From positions 224,594,545 to 224,658,544 of the forward strand of contig CM035407.1 in assembly GCA_020310875.1 (NCBI GenBank): 64,000 nt of DNA, read 5' to 3'. Of the stretch, positions 11,528-22,882 are shown piece by piece. The position numbers were made by a program, and so were the translations under genes. Within the stretch, counting starts at the first letter, position 1, and every line of letters begins with the position of its first letter. This stretch comes from Ceratopteris richardii (Eukaryota > Streptophyta > Polypodiopsida > Polypodiales > Pteridaceae). The notes under the pieces were generated by a model, which did not search any database, was not told the DNA's origin, and saw only the letters and a list, made by a program, of their open reading frames with translations.

Positions 11528-11577
11528 ATGCTTAGTAGCTCCAGAATAAAAAATCCAAGGATTATCAAAGATTGCAT

Positions 11578-12682
11578 TTAATGTTTCTTGATCAAAAGAT
11601 AATTCTTCAATAATAACACAAGCATAAGATTCTTCCTTGGAAGAATTAAGTTTTGAATCATCTTTATCATTATTACATGATGCTTTTTCTTCTCATTATA
11701 AATCCTTTTTTTGTATTTTGCTATAAAAATGACCTTGTTTCTTGTAGTAATGGCAAATTCTTCTCTTTGAAGTAGATGAAGTAGAAGCGGACTTCTCTTT
11801 GGGTGTGGAAGAAGTAGTGCAGGAAGATGTGGCAAAAGATAAAATGGACGACTTTGAAGTAGAAGACTTACTTTCCTTCTTACTTTGCAGACTCTTCTTC
11901 TCCTTCTTTGTTGTCTCCTTCTTCTTACCCTTTCATGATGATAACATGGCTTCATCATTCTCTTCCATACTCTTTTGTTGGATTTAAACTCTTCAAATGA
12001 AAGTTCTCTATCTCTTGTAGAGAGAGATAAAGAAGATGAAGATGTAAGTGAATTTAGAAGTGTGTTCATCATCTCCTCATCTAAACTACTGACTCAAACA
12101 TTAAGTAATTGATCATGTAAGTCTTTCAACTTCAAAATATGTAATTGAATGACTCACCAAGTTTCATCCTTGTATTGGCTAATTGTCTCCGTAGATAGCT
12201 TTCTTAGCAAGATTATTGCTTTGATAGAGATTCTGTAACTCCAACCAAGCTTGATGAGAGGTTCTTCATGACCTGATTTGGGATATAATATGCCTCTTGA
12301 ATCCCATAGTTCTTGTGCATCTCTTGAATGAAAGTTCTTGTGCATCTCTTGAATCCCATTTGGATTGATCTTCTATAAGAAGCATTCAAGTAGTACCACG
12401 AACCTCCTGTTGAGTAGAAAATAGAACCTCCTATTGAGTAGAAATTGGATTGATGAAAAAGATTCTTCTTCTTCGCTAACCTCCTATTGAGTAGAAATTG
12501 GAAGAGGTCTTTTGGAAGATGAGGCAACATCTTCTCGTAATTGTCTTGGCCTTGGATAAGTGCCATTGATAATATTCCACAAGTCTTTAGATACTAACAA
12601 ATTCACCATCATAAAAAATCCCCAGTGGATAGTCAGACATTCCTTCAATCTTGTCCTCATTCTCAAATCTATAATCACTCAT
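11578..12682 (-). pseudogene. Copia gag remnant (beta)
   Basis: From an ATG at 12682 the frames include a Y-P-L/W-like start, then L-V-S-K-D-L-W-N-I-I-N-G-T-Y-P, the typical N-terminal 'M...LLe.k.LW.iV.G' block of copia gag. The following 500 bp (12566-12154) are frameshifted and hold short local repeats of a 'TCCTATTGAGTAGAA' unit at about 12407-12500. The downstream part (12072-11578) is rich in basic and serine runs where the zinc knuckle would lie. Confidence 0.6.
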
Positions 12683-12707
12683 CTTGTTAAGGGTGTATGT
12701 CAACTAT

Positions 12708-12719
12708 GCTCTTCTACCA
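12708..12719 (-). other. Probable primer binding site of copia beta
   Basis: Minus strand TGGTAGAAGAGC, two changes from the initiator-Met primer site TGGTATCAGAGC, placed about 25 bp before the gag ATG. Confidence 0.5.
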
Positions 12720-12721
12720 AA

Positions 12722-13151
12722 TCTTGAAAGTGGGGTGGGCCGTAATAACATAATCACAGGTTTACAGGGTCTTCCAACAAATGAACCTTAGTATACACAC
12801 CTTAAGACACAAGAATACAAGAGTAAGAGATAGAGAAAATATACATTTTTTCAAGTGAAACAGTAAGTTGAATGCTTACCTACACTCTTATATTGAATGC
12901 CGAATTACATTGTGTCTAAATAGTTACAAAATTGAATATGTGCTGAATGTATAAACAAAATCTGAATCTAGGAATAATTTAGGGTTCTAGATAAAAGAAT
13001 TTGTGCATAAAGTGCCTAATAGCTATCAATAATGTGTGTATGTGAGTTTGAGGTGAATATGAATAGTTTAGAACTATTTACAAAAAACCCTAATTCTGAA
13101 ATTAGGGTTTCAAAAGCCTAAATAAAAACTGGCTGAAATAACAAAAGAATG
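12722..13151 (-). repeat. Possible 5' LTR remnant of copia beta
   Basis: Non-coding AT-rich sequence upstream of the primer site on the minus strand. It has weak local similarity to 8200-8530 on the other side of the element. The right edge is the abrupt junction with element A. Confidence 0.4.
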
Positions 13152-14080
13152 GTACCAACTACCCATTATGGGCTTATATGATGCGACATGCACTGGTTGC
13201 AAAAGGATTGTGGAACATTGTGCAGGGTGTTGAAAGACGTCCTGTTACACCTGTAACGACAGGTACTGCAAATACAGGTGTTGGAGCTGATAAAGATGGT
13301 GTCGAAGATGATATTCCGCAGATTCCTGTTCGTGCTGTTGTTTCTGTTGCACCTACTGCAGAGCAGATTCGTTGGGATGGCAGAGATGCCCAGCCACATG
13401 CATTGATAGCTTTGTCTGTCAAACGTGCCATTATTCCTCACATTCGCTCTTGCAGAACAGCAAAGGATGCTTGGGATACACTTACCACTTTGTACCAGGC
13501 TAGGAATGAGGCTCGTTTTGCTTACCTTCGAAAACACTTGGAGAGTGAGCACATGAATGAAGGTGATTCTATGGACAGTTTTCTTACAAAGATCAAAGAC
13601 CTGAAGGAACAATTGATTTCTGCTGATGAGGTTATACCAGATAGCTCACTTGTGCAGACCGGTTTGAATGGTCTTCTTGATTCATATCAGAGTTTTACCT
13701 CTACTCTTCGGTTGATGATGAAAGGCAATTCGAATGCCTTTTCATTTGAGGAATTACTCTGTTCTGTTGCAGGAAGATCAGTCCAGGCAGAACAGGTCCA
13801 TTATGCGTGTTGCAGATCAAGCTTTCCTAGCTAGTCAGAAGGGCAAAGGAAAATGGAGCTCTTCTACTAGTAAGCAGAAATCTGCAAATGCTGCACAATC
13901 AAAGAACCAGGATAAAGATAAGAAGAAATCAGAAAAGCAGAAATTGTTCTGCAAGTACTATAAAGGAAATGATCATATTATAAAGAACTATCCAAAACTG
14001 GCTGCTAAAGAGGCAAAGAAGAAAGAGGCTGGAATGGTTGTTGTAGAGGCCTCTACACCAAAAACAGAGTCTGCAAATCT
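13152..14080 (+). pseudogene. Element A gag
   Basis: Starts mid-block (W-A-Y-M-M-R-H-A-L-V-A-K-G-L-W-N-I-V-Q-G-V-E). It has the usual copia gag body (A-I-I-P-H-I-R-S-C, A-W-D-T-L-T-T-L-Y) and an M-D-S-F-L-T-K-I-K segment. A frameshift near 13760 moves it to the frame that carries on into pol. The zinc knuckle at about 13950 reads C-K-Y-Y-x4-H-x4-Y, so two of the three Cys are replaced. E keeps the second Cys (C-K-Y-C) but also ends in Tyr. Confidence 0.85.
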
Positions 14081-15587
14081 TGTGCAGGAAGAAGAATGGG
14101 CGTTTACTACTGTCTGTAGTTTTGACCCATCTTCTCATGATCAGTGCATGTCTGTAGTAGACTCTGATGTTTGGTACTTTGACAGTGGGGCGACCAAACA
14201 TATTACCTCGCAGCACAGTTTCTTCTCTTCACTCGAGCCTGCCCCTACAGGGAATACTGTCACATGCGCCAATAACTCCTCTTATCCTATTATGGGAGTT
14301 GGTAAGATCATTCTGACTACTGCTGATGGTAGTTCTTTCACTTTGTCAGATGCTTTATTTGTGCCAGGGATAAAAAAGAAGTTGTTATCAGTTTCTGCAT
14401 TAGCCAAGATTGGCTTGGTTGTGAAATTCGTTGATGACAGGTGTACAGTCCATGATCTCTCAAATGGTGATGTGATTATTGCTTCTGGCATTTTATGTCG
14501 TGGCCTGTATAAGCTCATAGACTATGAAAGATCTGTGAATGATTCGGCATGTGCAGTTCATGATTCTCAGGCTATGTCAGATGCAAAGCTTTGGCATGCA
14601 CGCTTTGGTCATCTGAATTTTGCTAGTTTGTTACGCCTGCAAAAATCTGAAATGGTGTCCTCTTTGCCCAAACTTGAGGCACCTGGAAAACATGTTTGTG
14701 AAGGCTGTATTTTGGGCAAAATGCAGTGTTCTTCCTTTCCAAAAGATGGTTCAGTTTGGGCTACGCAGAAATTGCAGCTTGTACATAGTGATGTCTGTGG
14801 TCCTATGCAGACACCCTCTTTTGGAAATTACCTTTACTTTGTGACTTTCATCGATGATTTTTCCAGGCATGCATGGGTATATCCACTCAAAGCAAAGTCC
14901 GAAGTGTTCATGTGCTTCAAACAGTTTGTGGTTCTGGCTGAAAATCTGCCAGCATGTAAAATGGGCACCCTCCGTTTTGATCGAGGGGGGGAATATATGT
15001 CTTCAGATTTTAATGCATTTCTGGCTGAACGTGGGATAAAACACCAGTGTATAGTGCCGTATACACCTCAACAGAATGGAGTTGCTGAACGAAAGAACAG
15101 GTCACTCATGGAGATGGCGAGGTGCATGGTCAAAAGTCAGGCTTTACCACATAGTTTCTGGCTTGAGGCTGTCATGTGTGCAGCATATGTACTGAACGGG
15201 TGTCCCACTAAAGCGTTGCAGTCTATCACTCCATATGAGGCTTGGCATGACCGCAAGCCATCTGTTGCTCATCTGCATGTTTTTGGTTGCTTGGCATATG
15301 CATTAGTGCCTGAACAACATCGTAGAAAATTGGATGATAAGGCAGTAAAATGTGTTTTTGTTGGGTACAGTTCTGAAAGTAAAGGCTATCGTCTGTATCA
15401 TCCACAGAGTAAACACATTCTGGTTAGCCCTGATGTTGTCTTTGTGGAAGATGCTATTCAGCCATTGCTTTCATGTACTAAGGAGACATCTGTTAGCTCC
15501 AAAGACATGTATGATACTTTGATGCCTCTTTTTACAGGTGGACAGGCTAGTGTTGGTCCTAATGAGGCAACTTCTCAACCTTTGTAG
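14080..15587 (+). pseudogene. Element A protease and integrase
   Basis: The protease active site D-S-G-A-T-K-H is at 14181-14201, followed by the L-S-D-A-L-F-V-P-G-I block. The pre-integrase zinc region has L-W-H-A-R-F-G-H and C-E-G-C. The integrase core shows H-S-D-V-C-G-P-M (about 14780), R-F-D-R-G-G-E-Y (about 14970) and N-G-V-A-E-R-K-N (about 15075), so the DDE triad is present. The C-terminal W-H-D-R-K-P and F-G-C-L-A-Y blocks follow. The frame ends at TAG 15585-15587, where element E has CAG. One continuous frame of over 600 codons from 13734 makes this the best-preserved part of A. Confidence 0.9.
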
Positions 15588-17359
15588 GTTTCATATGATG
15601 ATGCAGATCATTTCATTTCTGATGCAGATTTACATGATGCACTTGTGGATGAGAGAGCTGATATTGAGCAGGCAAAAACTATGCCAAAATGGCTGGTGCA
15701 GACTTTGCGTGACAGCAAATTAGATGCACATTTGTCATATCGTACTCGTTCAGGCTCTCATAGTGCCTCCTTTGCATCAGATTGATATGCTATGGCTGCA
15801 TCTAGTCTCTGTGATGAGAATGAGCCTGTTTCTTTTGATGAAGCACAAAATTCAGAAAATTGGATTGCTGCTATGCAATCTGAATATGATGCTATAATGA
15901 AGAATGGTACATGGTCTTTATGTGACTTGCCTCCTGGCAAGAAGGCCATTGGCACTAAGTGGGTATACAAGCTGAAGCGTAAACCTGATGGTACAGTTGA
16001 CAGGTATAAGGCTAGGCTTGTTGCAGAGGGTTATGCATAGGAAAGAGGCATTGATTTTGATGAGACCTTTGCACCTACATGCCGTATGACTACTGTTCGG
16101 AGCATTTGTGCACTTGCAGCCCATCATGGTTGGAATGTACATCAGTTGGACATTAAAACAACATTTCTGAATGGTGACTTGCATGAAGAAGTGTATGTTT
16201 TTCATCCCCGTGGCTTTGTGCAGAAAGGGCATGAAAACGAGGTTTGCAGGTTAAAGAAGGCATTATATGGCATAAAGCAAGCACCACATGCTTGGTATGA
16301 GAAGATACATGCCTATGTGATTGCACATGGTTTTGAGAACAGTCCAACTGAAGCACCTTATATGTTAAACGTGCTAATGATGTGCTTCTGATCATTGTTG
16401 TCTATGTTGATGACATGCTGCTCACTGGTCCTATTGAGACACATATTGCTAATTTTAAGGCTGATTTGCATGCCTCATTTGAGATGTCTGATTTGGGGCA
16501 TTTGCATCACTATTTGTGCATTCAGTTTATGCACGTTGATGGTGGAATGGCTTTGTGTCAAACAATATATATTGACACATTATTGCAGCATTTTGGCCTT
16601 GAAGACTGTAAGCCTAGTGCCACTCCTATGGAGACAGGTTTACAATTGAGTCTTCATGATGTTGGAGATGCATTTGATGCTGTTCTCTATCAGCAGGCTG
16701 TTGGATGCTTGATTTACTTATGCATTACTCGGCCAGATATTCAGTTTGCTGTCTCACAGATGAGCAGGTTTATGCATTGCCCAGGAGTCACGCATTGGAA
16801 AGCGGTTAAGCGCATCTTTCGCTACTTGAGTGGTACTCGGCTACTTGGGTTGTTTTATCCCAAGGGGGGATCACTACCGCCAGATTTGCATGCTTTTTCT
16901 GACTCAGATTGGGCTGGTTGCTATGACACTCGTGTGTCCACCAGTGGTTTTTGCTTCATGCTTGGTAGCTCATGTATATCTTGGTTGACCAAGAAGCAGC
17001 CTACTATGGCCACTTCCAGTTGTGAGGCTGAGTATAGGGAAGCTTTCATAGCGACTGTTGAGTGTGTGTGGCTCAGACGCCTTATGGCTGATTTGGGTGT
17101 TGGCCAGTCTTCTGCCATCACCATCTTCACTAACAGTTAGACCCCATTGGCAGTTGCGAGGAACCTTGTGTTCCATGCTCGCATTAAGCACATTGAGGTG
17201 CATTATCACTATGTCAGGGAGAGGTTCTCTGCTGGGGAGATCAGCTTGGCATATGTGCCCACGCAGGAGAACATTGCAGACCTTTTCACGAAGGCTCTGC
17301 CTAGGGAGAAGTTTGAAGCTTTCCGCAAAGCTTTGGGCTTACTTCCTTTTGTGGAGTGA
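15588..17359 (+). pseudogene. Element A reverse transcriptase and RNase H
   Basis: Pieces in order: RT start with W-I-A-A-M-Q-S-E-Y and T-K-W-V-Y-K-L-K-R-K (15792-16040, ends at a TAG where E has CAG); Q-L-D-I-K-T-T-F-L-N-G and L-Y-G-I-K-Q-A-P (16086-16391); a frameshift; Y-V-D-D-M-L-L-T-G, the intact catalytic motif (about 16402); T-R-P-D-I (about 16730); RNase H S-D-S-D-W-A-G and S-C-E-A-E-Y (16900-17035); TAG at 17138 where E has CAG; then [11 protein letters not shown] and the end at 17359. It is inactive through three stops and one frameshift. Confidence 0.9.
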
Positions 17360-17433
17360 TTTCCACATAGCTTGGCACTTCCTTATACATGAGTGCCAGC
17401 TCCTTGTTCACCGCATCACTCCCAGGGGGGATT

Positions 17434-17664
17434 TGTTGATATATTTAGGTAGTGATGTGTGTGAACACTCTAGGACTGCCGGGGTACTTTTTTCCCTCTT
17501 TAGGAGGTTTTTTTCCCCCGGCTTGTATATACGCCTATTGCCCTAATGGGCTACTTATCTTTGTACATTCTCTAGTAATACATTGAGTATTGTGTGTTTG
17601 TGCTCCAAGCTTCTTCTTCTTCCTTGTGTTGTTCGCGTGCTTCCGCAGACGTCTATCTCCAACA
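17434..17664 (+). repeat. Element A 3' LTR (231 bp)
   Basis: Starts TGTTGATATATTTAGG directly after the polypurine tract CCAGGGGGGATT and ends ...ATCTCCAACA. It is nearly the same as both LTRs of element E and carries the same TGTATATACGCC TATA-like stretch. Confidence 0.92.
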
Positions 17665-18611
17665 GTGAAGACCTCCAAGAGCTGAGCTTTATGCCATATC
17701 AAGGTGTGATTACAAGGCACACATATGTATCAGTAAGTCATTGTATTTTACAAGCAATATACTTTCATTTTCATGATTATTTGAGTTCATATTTCCATGT
17801 TCTTGTGAAGTATACTACTCACTGCCATATCTCTCAGTTTTCTCAGTCAGATTGCAAAGATGGTTTCTCTGAGCTTGGTGCATCATTTTCAGTGATTTAA
17901 CTTGGTAAAGTTAGCTCTATAAGTCTACTATATGCTCACAAATTTTCATGTCATTTGAATGTTGCAATTGTCAGTTATGTTTAGTTGAAGTCAACAGTGT
18001 CTGTTCATTTTCACTTCTCTGTCAGGTACCCGACTTTTTCACTCATCTTGTAAGAGCCATTTCTCAGTGGCTACGTATGCAAATTCAATGATTTAAAGCT
18101 TGTTGCATTCAGCTTACTGTCTAATATAACCATAAAAAATTTCATAATCATTGGATTCCTACATCTTAAGTTATGTTCATTTTTTGTCTCACTGGTCTCA
18201 AATTGTAGCAGCCCGTGAAAGTTGGGATGATGTCATCACTTGTTAAAACTCATTCTCAGTGTGTGGTTTATTATTTTTGATGAGATTACTCTTGAAAGTT
18301 AGATCTTTAAGTTAGCTAGACTTACCCAAGAGGAATTAAGCTAATTGCTGTTGTGCTCAGAGAATTATGCAAAATAGTGGACAGGTGTATGAACCAAAAT
18401 AGCAAGTTTTTCACCTCTAAGCTAACTCCAACTTATCTGTTTTGATCTATCTTTTTGTGAGTGATCTTCCAAGGTACATAGGGTGTCTAATACATCCATT
18501 GGCAAGCTAAAAGGGCCCACCATATACTCCTAGAGTTCATTTGGCTAGTGTAGATCAAGGATTTTGCAACACCTCTTCATCTTCAAGCACATACCTATCC
18601 ATCTCTTCACA
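17665..18611 (+). repeat. Element B 5' LTR, truncated
   Basis: Collinear with 23208-24152 of the 3' LTR. Its first base equals position ~326 of the full LTR, so the promoter region is missing and B could not drive its own transcription from here. Confidence 0.9.
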
Positions 18612-18612
18612 A

Positions 18613-18624
18613 TGGTATCATAGC
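18613..18624 (+). other. Element B primer binding site
   Basis: TGGTATCATAGC, one change from the initiator-Met tRNA site TGGTATCAGAGC, two bases after the LTR end. Confidence 0.85.
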
Positions 18625-18637
18625 AAGGTTGGACAAC

Positions 18638-19930
18638 ATGGCAGATGGATTTCCGTCATCAATTGACAAATTGGACAGAGGTAACTACTCAGCTTGGTCA
18701 TTAAGAATGGAAGCTTATCTCCAAGGTAGGATTTTATATGGTTATGTGGCTGGAGATGAAGTTATGCCAAGTTTCAGGAACAAAAGTCAACCAACACAAG
18801 AAGAGCAAGAAAGATTGAGCACATGGTGCTCCAAGGATGCACTTGCAAGGTCTTATCTCCTCAACTCTATCTTAGATTTTTTGTTGCCTCACATTAGAAG
18901 TTGTAAGACATCTCAAGAAGTGTGGGATGCACTTGAAGCCTTTTTCTCTTCAAGTACCAAAGCTAGGAAGCATCAACTATGGCTAGATTTCACAACTCTC
19001 AAGAAGGCTCCCAAACAAAATGTGACTAATTTTGTCACAAAGCTCAAGCATATAGCAGATCAGTTCAGAAGCATTGGAGAGGTAATAGATGAAGAGCAAA
19101 TTGTAAGGCAGGTCATCAATGGCTTGAAGGCAGATGACAAGTGGGAAGCATTCACCACAGCTATGGATTTGTACATGGACATGCATGTACCTGATTTCAA
19201 TACACTCATTGGACAACTACTTACTCAAGAGGCAGAGCTTATCAAAAATGGAGAAAGCTCTAAAGGTAATCAATCTTCAGCTTTATACACTGATAAAAGC
19301 AAGTCCAAAGATAACAAAGGAAAGGCAAAGAAAGTGGATGATGAAGTAGGTACATATCAAGCTAACTATGCAGGTAGAGGAAGACATGGCAGAGGTAGAG
19401 GAAGAGGAGGTAGACAAGGCAGGGGGAGATCCCAAGACTCCAACTCATGTTCTATTTGTGGATTAACTAATCATACAATTGAAAATTGCTTTAGGAATTC
19501 TAGGAATCAAAGAGGCAGAGGATACAATAGAGGAAGTTATGGCTACTCAAGAGGAAGGTTCAACAACTACCATGGCAATTACAACAACTACAATCATTCA
19601 AACTATCAAGGAGGCTACAAAGGAAGGAGAAACTACAATAACTACACAGAAGACTTAAACAAAGAGGATTCATTATTGATCATGAACATGGTTATGCCAC
19701 AAGGTAAATCTGATGAGCATGTTTTCTACATAGATTCAGGTTGTTCAAATCATGTGGCAGGAAATGCGGCACTCCTATCAGATTTAGAAGATCCAAGGAA
19801 TAAGCATGAGGTACAAATAGGAGATGACACAAAACATCCTATGGAGAAAATAGGCAATGTCAAAGCACCTGATGGAAACATCAACCTACTCAGTAAGGTA
19901 CTCTATGTCCCTATCATTACAAAGAATTAG
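18638..19930 (+). pseudogene. Element B gag and protease start
   Basis: ATG at 18638 begins M-A-D-G-F-P-S-S-I-D-K-L-D. The gag body has L-L-P-H-I-R-S-C and N-F-V-T-K-L-K. A long Arg/Gly-rich stretch (about 19370-19640) brackets one zinc knuckle C-S-I-C-G-L-T-N-H-T-I-E-N-C (CX2CX4HX4C, intact). The protease active site I-D-S-G-C-S-N-H is at about 19730. The frame ends at TAG 19928-19930, where the family block N-L-I-S-V-G-Q has Leu, so this is a single stop in an otherwise open 430-codon frame. Confidence 0.9.
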
Positions 19931-21372
19931 ATAAGTGTTGGGCAGATAGTAGAGAAAGGGTTGCAAGTCAGGTTCACAAAAGCAGGAGCATTTGTTGAAG
20001 ATCCAAGTCAAGGATTCAGAAGAATTGCAAAAGGTGAAAAGGCAAGTAGATTGTTCACATTTGAATTACAAGACACTAGAAACATTACTCTCTTTAATTA
20101 TGGTAGTCAGACACTCACAGAATTGGAAGTATGGCACAAAAGGTTAGCACATATTGGTGAAAGGTCATTAAAACAAATTTGCAGGGACCAAAGTGTACTT
20201 GGACTCCATAATTTGTCAAAACAACATATGATTTATAAGTGTAGTGCATGTCAATTTGGAAAGTCTCACAGGTTACCATTCATGAAGAAAGGTTATATGC
20301 ATGGAGATCTCTTGGAGTTGGTTCATACAGATGTATGGGGACCTAGCAAGGAAGCTTCAATATCCGGATCAAGGTATTATGTCTCCTTTATTGATGATTG
20401 CAGTAGATGGACTATCCTATTCTTTATGAAACACAAAGATGAAGTTTTTTCATGTTTCAAAAGATATTTGGCTCTTTTGGAGAATCAAACAGGTAAATCA
20501 CTAAAAAGGCTAAGGTCAGATGGAGGGGGAGAATACTTCTCCCATGAGTTTGATTCTTTTCTTCAAGAAAGAGGAATCAAAAGAGAGGTAACTACAAGGT
20601 ACACTCCTAAGCAAAATGGAGTGGCAGAAAGGAGGAATAGGACAATTGTTGAAGCTGCAAGGTCCATGTTAAATGAAAAGCATTTACCTAATTATCTATG
20701 GGCTGAAGCTGTATCTACAGCCACTTACTTGATTAATAGGTTGCCTTCAAAATCCCTTCAGGATGACTCCATATGAGGCTTAGAATGGAAGAAGACCAGG
20801 CTTAGATCATTGTAAAATTTTTGGATGTATTGCTTTTGCTCATGTTCCTTCACAGGTTAGAGGCAAGATGGATCCAAAGGCAAAAAGGTGTGTATTTATT
20901 GGATATGACAACAATCAAAAGGGCTACAGGTTATACAACCATACCAACAAAGGATTCTTGGTAAGCAAAGATGTAGTTTTTGATGAGAACAATTCATGGT
21001 ATGAAGATTCATGCAGGAAAGGTCAATTTACCATATGATCTTGAAGAAGATTTTCCAAACCTTGGTAGAGAACAACCAAAGATTGAAGAACAAGACACCT
21101 CAGAGGATGATGAAGAATCTCATATGGAAAAGATCAAAGCATGGAAGTCTAAAGGTAAAGCAAAATTGCAGGAACTTGGACATGAGGCAGAATCATCACA
21201 TCATGGCCTAAGAAGATCTATGAGGGAGAAGAAAAAACCAGAAAGGTATGGGTTTGACACCTCATTAGTAACTAAACATTCTATCTACATAGCACAGGAT
21301 ATAAACCAAGAGGAGCCATCATCATTTGAAGAGGCCAAAGCAAAAATAGAATGGAAGCATGCAATGCAATGA
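19931..21372 (+). pseudogene. Element B integrase
   Basis: The frame carries on as I-S-V-G-Q-I-V-E-K. Zinc region: V-W-H-K-R-L-A-H and C-S-A-C-Q. Core: H-T-D-V-W-G-P (about 20325), R-S-D-G-G-G-E-Y (about 20515), N-G-V-A-E-R-R-N (about 20618), so all three acidic residues are kept. A frameshift falls near 20760 in the P-S-K-S-L-Q block. The C-terminal part (I-G-Y-D-N-N-Q-K-G-Y) lies in another frame, with a further shift before the RT linker at 20980-21372. Confidence 0.88.
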
Positions 21373-22850
21373 AGGAAGAGATTGAAGCACTTGAGGAAAA
21401 CAACACTTGGGATTTGGTGCCCAAGACTTCATCCATGAAGGTAATAGGCTCAAGATGGGTCTATAAACTCAAGAAGAATTCTGATGGTTCCATTAATAGG
21501 TATTAGGCAAGGCTTGTAGCAAAAGGCTTTGCACAAACTCAGGGAATTGATTATGAGGAGACCTTCTCTCCTGTGGCAAAGATGTCTACTATTAGGGTTT
21601 TGCTTAGTATTGCCTCTTCCAAGAATTGGAAGATACTTCAACTAGATGTAAAGAATGCATTTTTGAATGGTTGGATAACAGAAGAGGTATATATGGCACA
21701 ACCACCTAGTTTTGAGAATCAAGTTTATCCTGATTATGTGTGTAAACTTAACAAAGCATTGTATGGTCTCAAGCAAGCTCCAAGAGCTTGGAATTTCAGG
21801 CTTGTTTCATTCTTGCAGGACAAAGGCTTTCAACCATGCAAGGCAGATCCTTCACTCTTTATCAAAAAGAGTAATTTTGAAATCATCTACCTATGTGTAT
21901 ATGTAGATGCTATTATTTTGACAGGAAATGATGCAGATGGTATGAAGAAGATCAAAGATCAGATGAGAGAAGAGTTCAAGATAAGTGATTTGGGTTCACT
22001 TACCTACTTCCTAGGTTTGGAAGTTGTCTACAAAGACCATGGTTTGTTTCTCACTCAAAGAAAGTACATTAAGGACATGTTGGCAAAATTCAAGATGCAA
22101 GATTGTAAGATTGCAGGTACTCCAATGGAGGTCAATCACAAATTGAGCTCACATGAAGGTGAACTCATAGAGGACATCACATCATATCAAATTCTAGTGG
22201 GTAGTCTCAACTATGCCACATTGACAAGAGTAGATATATGTTACAGTGTGAGTGTGCTAAGTCAATTTATGCACACACCAAGGAAACCACATATGGATGC
22301 TGCCAAAAGGATTCTCAAGTATCTCAAAGGAACCATAAATGAAGGACTTTATTATCCTTATGTATCTGATTTAGGTTTGAAGCTATTTTCTGATGCAGAT
22401 TGGGTTGGCTCCAAAGAAGATAGAAGGAGCACTTCAAGTTATCTTACCTTTTCAGGTTCAAAGCTTATTTCATGGTCATCCAAGAAGCAACCCACAGTTG
22501 CTCTCTCTTCTACTGAAGCTGAATATAGAGGTCTTGCCATAGCTACTCAGGAAGCTATGTGGATGAAGACATTATTCAAAGATCTTGGATTGGAGTTTGG
22601 AACTCCAACTATTTTTTGTGACAATATGAGTTCTATTCACATAGCTGCTAATCCTATTTTTCATGCAAGGACTAAACATATTGAACTTCATTATCACTAA
22701 GTAAGAGAGAAGGTTCTAAGCAAAGAGATTCAAATATCATATGTGTCCACTCATCAACAATGTGCAGATATTCTAACCAAAGCATTGGATGGTACAAAGC
22801 TTTGCAAATTCAAGGCTATGATTGGTTTGCAGGTAATCTTGGAAGAATGA
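21373..22850 (+). pseudogene. Element B reverse transcriptase and RNase H
   Basis: RT blocks: S-R-W-V-Y-K-L-K-K, a TAG in place of Lys in the R-Y-K-A-R-L block (about 21503), Q-L-D-V-K-N-A-F-L-N-G and L-Y-G-L-K-Q-A-P-R-A-W. The catalytic motif reads Y-V-D-A-I-I-L-T-G (about 21900), so the second Asp of YVDD is Ala. RNase H has F-S-D-A-D-W-V-G-S, S-S-T-E-A-E-Y and C-D-N-M-S. The frame is open from 21573 to a TAA at 22698, after which I-L-T-K-A-L-D marks the end. It would be inactive from the active-site change alone. Confidence 0.9.
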
Positions 22851-22882
22851 AGACCTCAAGCATACTTGGCTTGAGGGGGAGC

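Larger units (their letters stand above)
8900..13151 (-). mobile_element. Degenerate minus-strand Ty1/copia element (copy beta, most complete)
   Basis: In minus-strand order there is a possible 5' LTR (13151 to about 12722), a primer site TGGTAGAAGAGC (12719-12708), gag (12682 to about 11700), a protease-side region (11527-11171), a pre-integrase domain and integrase start (11167-10844), the RT start (10808-10445), a nested LTR-like piece, and an RNase H remnant (9836-9165). Most of the integrase core and the RT core are missing. It is decayed throughout. Its 5' edge abuts the truncated start of element A at 13151/13152. Confidence 0.8.
13152..17664 (+). mobile_element. Ty1/copia element A, 5'-truncated
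   Basis: Same family as element E (50040-55182), to which it is closely similar throughout. It begins abruptly inside gag at the block G-T-N-Y-P-L-W-A-Y-M-M-R, so the 5' LTR, primer site and gag start are absent. Internal order is gag, protease, integrase, RT, RNase H, then polypurine tract CCAGGGGGGATT and a 3' LTR of 231 bp. The left neighbour is the old minus-strand copia LTR. The right neighbour is position ~326 of the LTR of element B, which fits insertion of A into B followed by loss of everything to the left. Confidence 0.92.
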